A stretch of 64,000 nucleotides of DNA. Source: Sequoia sempervirens (lineage: Eukaryota; Streptophyta; Pinopsida; Cupressales; Cupressaceae). The stretch is taken from assembly GCA_007258455.2 (NCBI GenBank), contig VDFB02270651.1, positions 696,802,197 through 696,866,196 of the forward strand, in the 5' to 3' direction. Of the stretch, positions 60,083-64,000 are shown in pieces. The notes below the pieces were generated by a model. It did no database searches and had not been told where the DNA came from. It saw only the letters and a list, made by a program, of their open reading frames with translations. Every line of letters starts with the position of its first letter. Position 1 is the stretch's first letter. Both the position numbers and the translations under genes were made by a program.

Positions 60083-61595
60083 TGTTAAAAGGTGCAAGAA
60101 AAATGAGAGGGAGGGTGAATGAGTTGTCACCGAATTCAAACACAAACTTCAAGCACTTATCAACTTCACAACCACACAATTCTATTATTAAGTATGAACA
60201 TGAAATGGAAATAACAAAGAGAAAAATCAACACAATGAACACCAGATTTCACATGAAAAACCCAATGAGGGAAAAACTACAATGAGGATTAACTCACAAT
60301 ATAAAGTAATAGAAAAATTGAATACAAAAGGCTCACTACCAAGGGCTCATTGCCTAGATACAAAGGATCGCTACCTATAGAAAGGACTCACTGTCCAATA
60401 GAAATGAATAATTGTCCAATAGGGAGGCTCACTACCTATAGATACAAAATATTACAAAAAAAATCCACCACAACCAGTTACACACACTCGCAGCCTTGAT
60501 CAGAAGAATTATAGACACTGTCAGCTCACTACTTTCAAGAATCTAACACATTAAAGTATTGTTGCCTAAATTCACTTTCGCACAACTCTACTTTTCTTCT
60601 TTGTTTGAAACACACTTATTCACAACATCTTGACTTTCATTTATACCCTCTTCAACCTTAGAAACTTTCTCCAAGGTCGGCAACATACGCTTCATTTCAT
60701 AAATTCAAATTAGGTCGTCAATTCAACATTCCCACAGTGTAAAGGAATGAGAGTGGACCACACAAATACTTAACTACGACTCACAACAATGACTTGGATT
60801 AATCACATGCTTCCTTAATTAAATTTTTAATCCTTCATATGAAGTGTAAACACTAGGTTGGCCAAACCTAATGAAAAAAAATGAACATTGAAGTGCACGC
60901 TTCCCAACAAGAAGATAATATGTGAATGAAATAATACACTTCATCATGAACAAGAACACATCTTAGATACCTTCAGATGCATCCACATCAGCTGAAACAA
61001 ACTTCAAATTTAGAACACTTCTCACTTGTCCATCTAGATAGTACATATACACACAAAAGCTAAAGAACATGTCTTCTGGAGCACCCAACTAGGAACATCT
61101 TTGCCAAAATGTAGAGAACACCATTACAAAACATATTCTAGATCTGAAAGACTTGAAACAAATTAGTGGAGGACTGTGGAGAAGAAAAATTTCTCCCAGT
61201 CCATAGACAAGCAGCTCTATCAAACTAGTTCACACACCGGTGAACACAACTTCCACTCTCCATCAAACCAAAAGCTACAAGCTAGGATATATCATGAACA
61301 TATGCCCATAAACAACCCTTCATATCCACACAATCATAGGATCAACATAGAAGAAACACAGAGCACATACCAGAGCATATTCTAAACACATGCATAAATT
61401 TGACTTCACTCTTTATTAATTTTATCAAAAGCACCTAGTAATCCATCATATCAACATATCTACAACATCATAAAGATATCTCCATGTACTCATAACATCT
61501 CAACTATACATTCACAATCTACAACATCCTATACTGTGTTGACATCAATGAAAAAATTAATGACAACACCATGAAACTTGCTCATACTTGCAACA
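60083..61595 (-). mobile_element. 3' LTR of copia element C
   Basis: About 1.51 kb. On the minus strand it starts TGTTGCAAGTATGAGCAAG right after the polypurine tract and plausibly ends CCTTTTAACA at 60083, where the gypsy gag frame resumes. The start is firm; the end rests on the CA terminus and the return of gypsy coding. It contains small 'ggctcactacc' iterations near 60340-60440. Confidence 0.65.
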
Positions 61596-61596
61596 A

Positions 61597-61607
61597 TCTC
61601 CCCCTTT
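61597..61607 (-). other. Polypurine tract of copia element C
   Basis: Minus strand AAAGGGGGAGA followed by TTGTTG, the classic copia arrangement before the 3' LTR. Confidence 0.8.
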
Positions 61608-61863
61608 GTCATTAATGGAAACACATTATGTGAAAAACAATCAAAGGCAACACTCTCCTTTATTTTCTAGATTAGACAATTTGCAGAGCATTGCATTCTC
61701 AAAAGACCTTCTCTTCCTCTTCTACCATTTTTCACATGAATCTCTCTTTCCCACTTCACATTAATGGAAAATACCAAAGAACTCTGATCACTACCCCTTG
61801 GGAGTGCACACATACAACTCATACTGCAACAATGAAACTTTCTATTCCCCTTGTGGAGTAGAA

Positions 61864-63229
61864 CTATTCATCAATCCAAATAAATAAAGAATTTTTGGAT
61901 CCACTAGACCGATGCACCTCCATGTGCACCTTGTTCAGAGGGCCAATGACCCCCAAATTCTCCCTGAAATACTCAAAAGTATCCTTTGGAAGAGCCTTAG
62001 TAAATATATCTACAATATGTTCCTTTGTAGACACATACTCTAGCTTGATTTTATTTTCCAATACCTTCACTCTCAGGAAATGATATTTGATAGATATATG
62101 TTTTGTTCTTGAATGCATTACCAGATTCTTTGAAATGTTTATAGCACTTGTTTTATCACAAAATATAGGTATAGGATCATCACATATCACTCCAATATCC
62201 TTTAGTGTTTTCTTCATCCACAAAACTTGTGTGCAACAAGATGTCGCAACAATATACTCTACTTCTATAGTGGATAAAGAAACTGAGTCCTATTTATTAC
62301 TTAACCATGAAACCAATCTTCCACCAAGAAAGAAAGCACCACCACTAGTACTCTTTTGGTCATCCACACAACCAACTCAATCTGCATTGGTGTAAGCACT
62401 TAAAGTGAAATTAGTATCCTTAGTATACCACAAGCCATAATCTAGAGTGCCTTTAAGATATCTAGATATCCTCTTTACAATTGTAACATGTGCTTCTTTA
62501 GGTTCTTCTTGAAATCTGGCAACTAAACATATTGCATGCATGATATCTATTTTTATAGCAGTAAGATACAACAATCCACCAATCATAGATTTGTATTTTC
62601 TCTAATCAACTTTAGTACATTCAACATCTTTACTCAGCTTACATCTGGTCACCACAGGAGTACTAATCAATTTGGAGTCATCCATTCCAAACTTCTTCAA
62701 CAACTCTTTGCCACATTTTTATTGTGAAATGAATATCCCCTTATCAGTTTGATTTACTTGAAGACCAAGAAAGAAATTCAACTCACCAATCATGGACATT
62801 TCAAATTCATTTTGTATTTCTTCTACAAATATCTTACACATACCTTCATTTCTTCCAAAGATGATATCATTAACATATACTACCACTATCAATATTATGC
62901 TTCCTTCCATCTTGAAATAAAGTTTGTTGTGTGCAGAGCCCTTATTAAACTTTTTTTGTGTCAAATATATGTCCAATCTAGCATACCATGCCCTGGGAGC
63001 TTGTTTCAGTCCATATAATGCCTTTTTCAACTTACAAACCATATCCAATTTGTCTGATAACTAAAATCCTTTAGGTTGTTCCATGTACACTTCTTCTTCC
63101 AGTTCTCCATTCAAAAATGCAGACTTGACATCCATCTAATATACCTTGAAATCCTTATCGGAAGAAAATGTGAAAAACATCCTAATAGCTTCCATTCTTG
63201 CCACTGTGTGAACCCCAATCCTAGTACCT
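61864..63229 (-). pseudogene. Ty1/copia RT and RNase H (element C), 5'-truncated
   Basis: Minus strand from 63229. RT: MDVKSAFLNGELEEEVYMEQ, KALYGLKQAPRAWYARLD, VVYVNDIIFG (the family Y-V-D-D has asparagine for the first aspartate) and FEMSMIGELNFFLGLQV. RNase H: SMIGGLLYLTAIKIDIMHAI, ADWVGCVDDQKSTSGGAFF, DSVSLSTIEVEYIVATSCC, and the end KEHIVDIFTKALP. In-frame stops are at 63136-63138, 63061-63063, 62719-62721, 62602-62604 and 62290-62292; four are TAG at usual glutamine positions. Homology stops abruptly near 63229, so integrase, protease and gag are missing. Inactive. Confidence 0.9.
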
Positions 63230-64000
63230 GCAAAACAACATGAGTAAACAAGTTAAACAAGATATTGCAAGCTAAAACAAGGATTCCCCATGAAATCCAT
63301 TTACAACTTCAAAATAGGAAAGGCAATAATGAAGAACACAATAAAACAAGAGAATATAGATTAAATCCTAATTAGAATAGCAAACACATGATCCCATGGG
63401 GGAATTGGTGCCAATTTGATGTGAAAATTGGCACTTTCCCAATTCCTAAGATGCAAGCTTGATATATTGATGATGAGTGATCCACTTTGATGGTGAAAAA
63501 TGAGAGCTCCAAGCCAAAATATGCAAAAACCTAGCTAAGAGATCAATGGTGATGGATGAAAATGGCTAAATATTTTAGCATAATAACTTTTCATAATTTG
63601 TGGATGATCAAATGAGGATATGAACTCTTTATTTATAGAATGCCAAGATGGATGAATGTCCAAATTTGAGCAATGTGGGACTAACATTCATCCAATGGTA
63701 TGATGCCACTTTTCAATCTATGAATGGATGGAAGATGTGCAAGATTTGGGGATTGTGTCAATAAATGCATATTTTTGAATTTCAAATTTATTGAAATGAC
63801 TTGCAAGAGGGAAGGGAAGTTGGAATAAATTCCACTTGGCTCAAGACAAAGGACATGTAAGATGAAGTTATTGCCTTGTTGGATGTACATGTTGACTTGG
63901 AATTTTTGAATTCAAATTTGGAGAATATTCCAAAAGATTCCTTGTGAGGAAAATAGAGATTTAATAAATGAATTAAATCTATTTTCATGTGCAACTTAAA
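63230..64000. other. No gene recognised
   Basis: AT-rich flank of the truncated copia element, with the stretch 'ccaatttgatgtgaaaattggcac' as a small inverted repeat near 63411-63434. Short open frames on the minus strand carry no known motif. Confidence 0.45.

Overview
The window looks like nuclear DNA from a seed plant with a very large, AT-rich, repeat-dense genome. A gymnosperm (conifer type) is the best guess. The reasons are one intronless AP2/ERF gene in 64 kb, layers of decayed Ty1/copia and Ty3/gypsy retrotransposons, a long degenerate telomere-like tract, and tens of kilobases of rearranged, mutually duplicated repeats. No family-level identification was possible from sequence alone.

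Layout. 1-5378: two related copia elements on the minus strand. The left one (LTR 1532-2571) sits inside the pol of the right one (LTR 4599-5378), and a terminal-inverted-repeat element (3605-4380) sits inside the right one's gag. 5379-10900: mostly featureless, with a coding-like relic (about 7770-8432) and a PPR gene fragment (9891-10064). 10979-11650: a broken copia gag on the plus strand, followed by a small tandem duplication. 13977-15260: a DREB-like AP2/ERF gene with its promoter elements, the only intact gene I can defend. 15590-39800: a mosaic of direct and inverted duplications with degenerate ATG-rich minisatellites and two copies of a 315-bp hairpin. Inside it, at 30714-33070, lie the relics of an endonuclease/exonuclease/phosphatase (EEP) domain and an intron-containing RPA-like single-strand-DNA-binding gene. 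That pairing suggests a Helitron-group element. 39408-39560: a SINE with target-site duplications. 40038-40833: a second copy of the inverted-repeat element. 42112-51242: a telomere-like tract that switches strand near 50560 and is split by a 7.65-kb chromovirus (42250-49902). 51243-60082: gypsy-type remnants, a 0.62-kb tandem duplication and a third inverted-repeat element (56313-57078). 60083-63229: the 3' half of a copia element (LTR, polypurine tract, RNase H, RT) on the minus strand.

How it fits together. Apart from the DREB-like gene there is no functioning gene set: the region is a sediment of mobile elements. The order of insertion can be read from nesting. Several independent coding relics carry TAG where the family usually has glutamine (CAG), the pattern expected from deamination of methylated CHG sites in silenced plant repeats.
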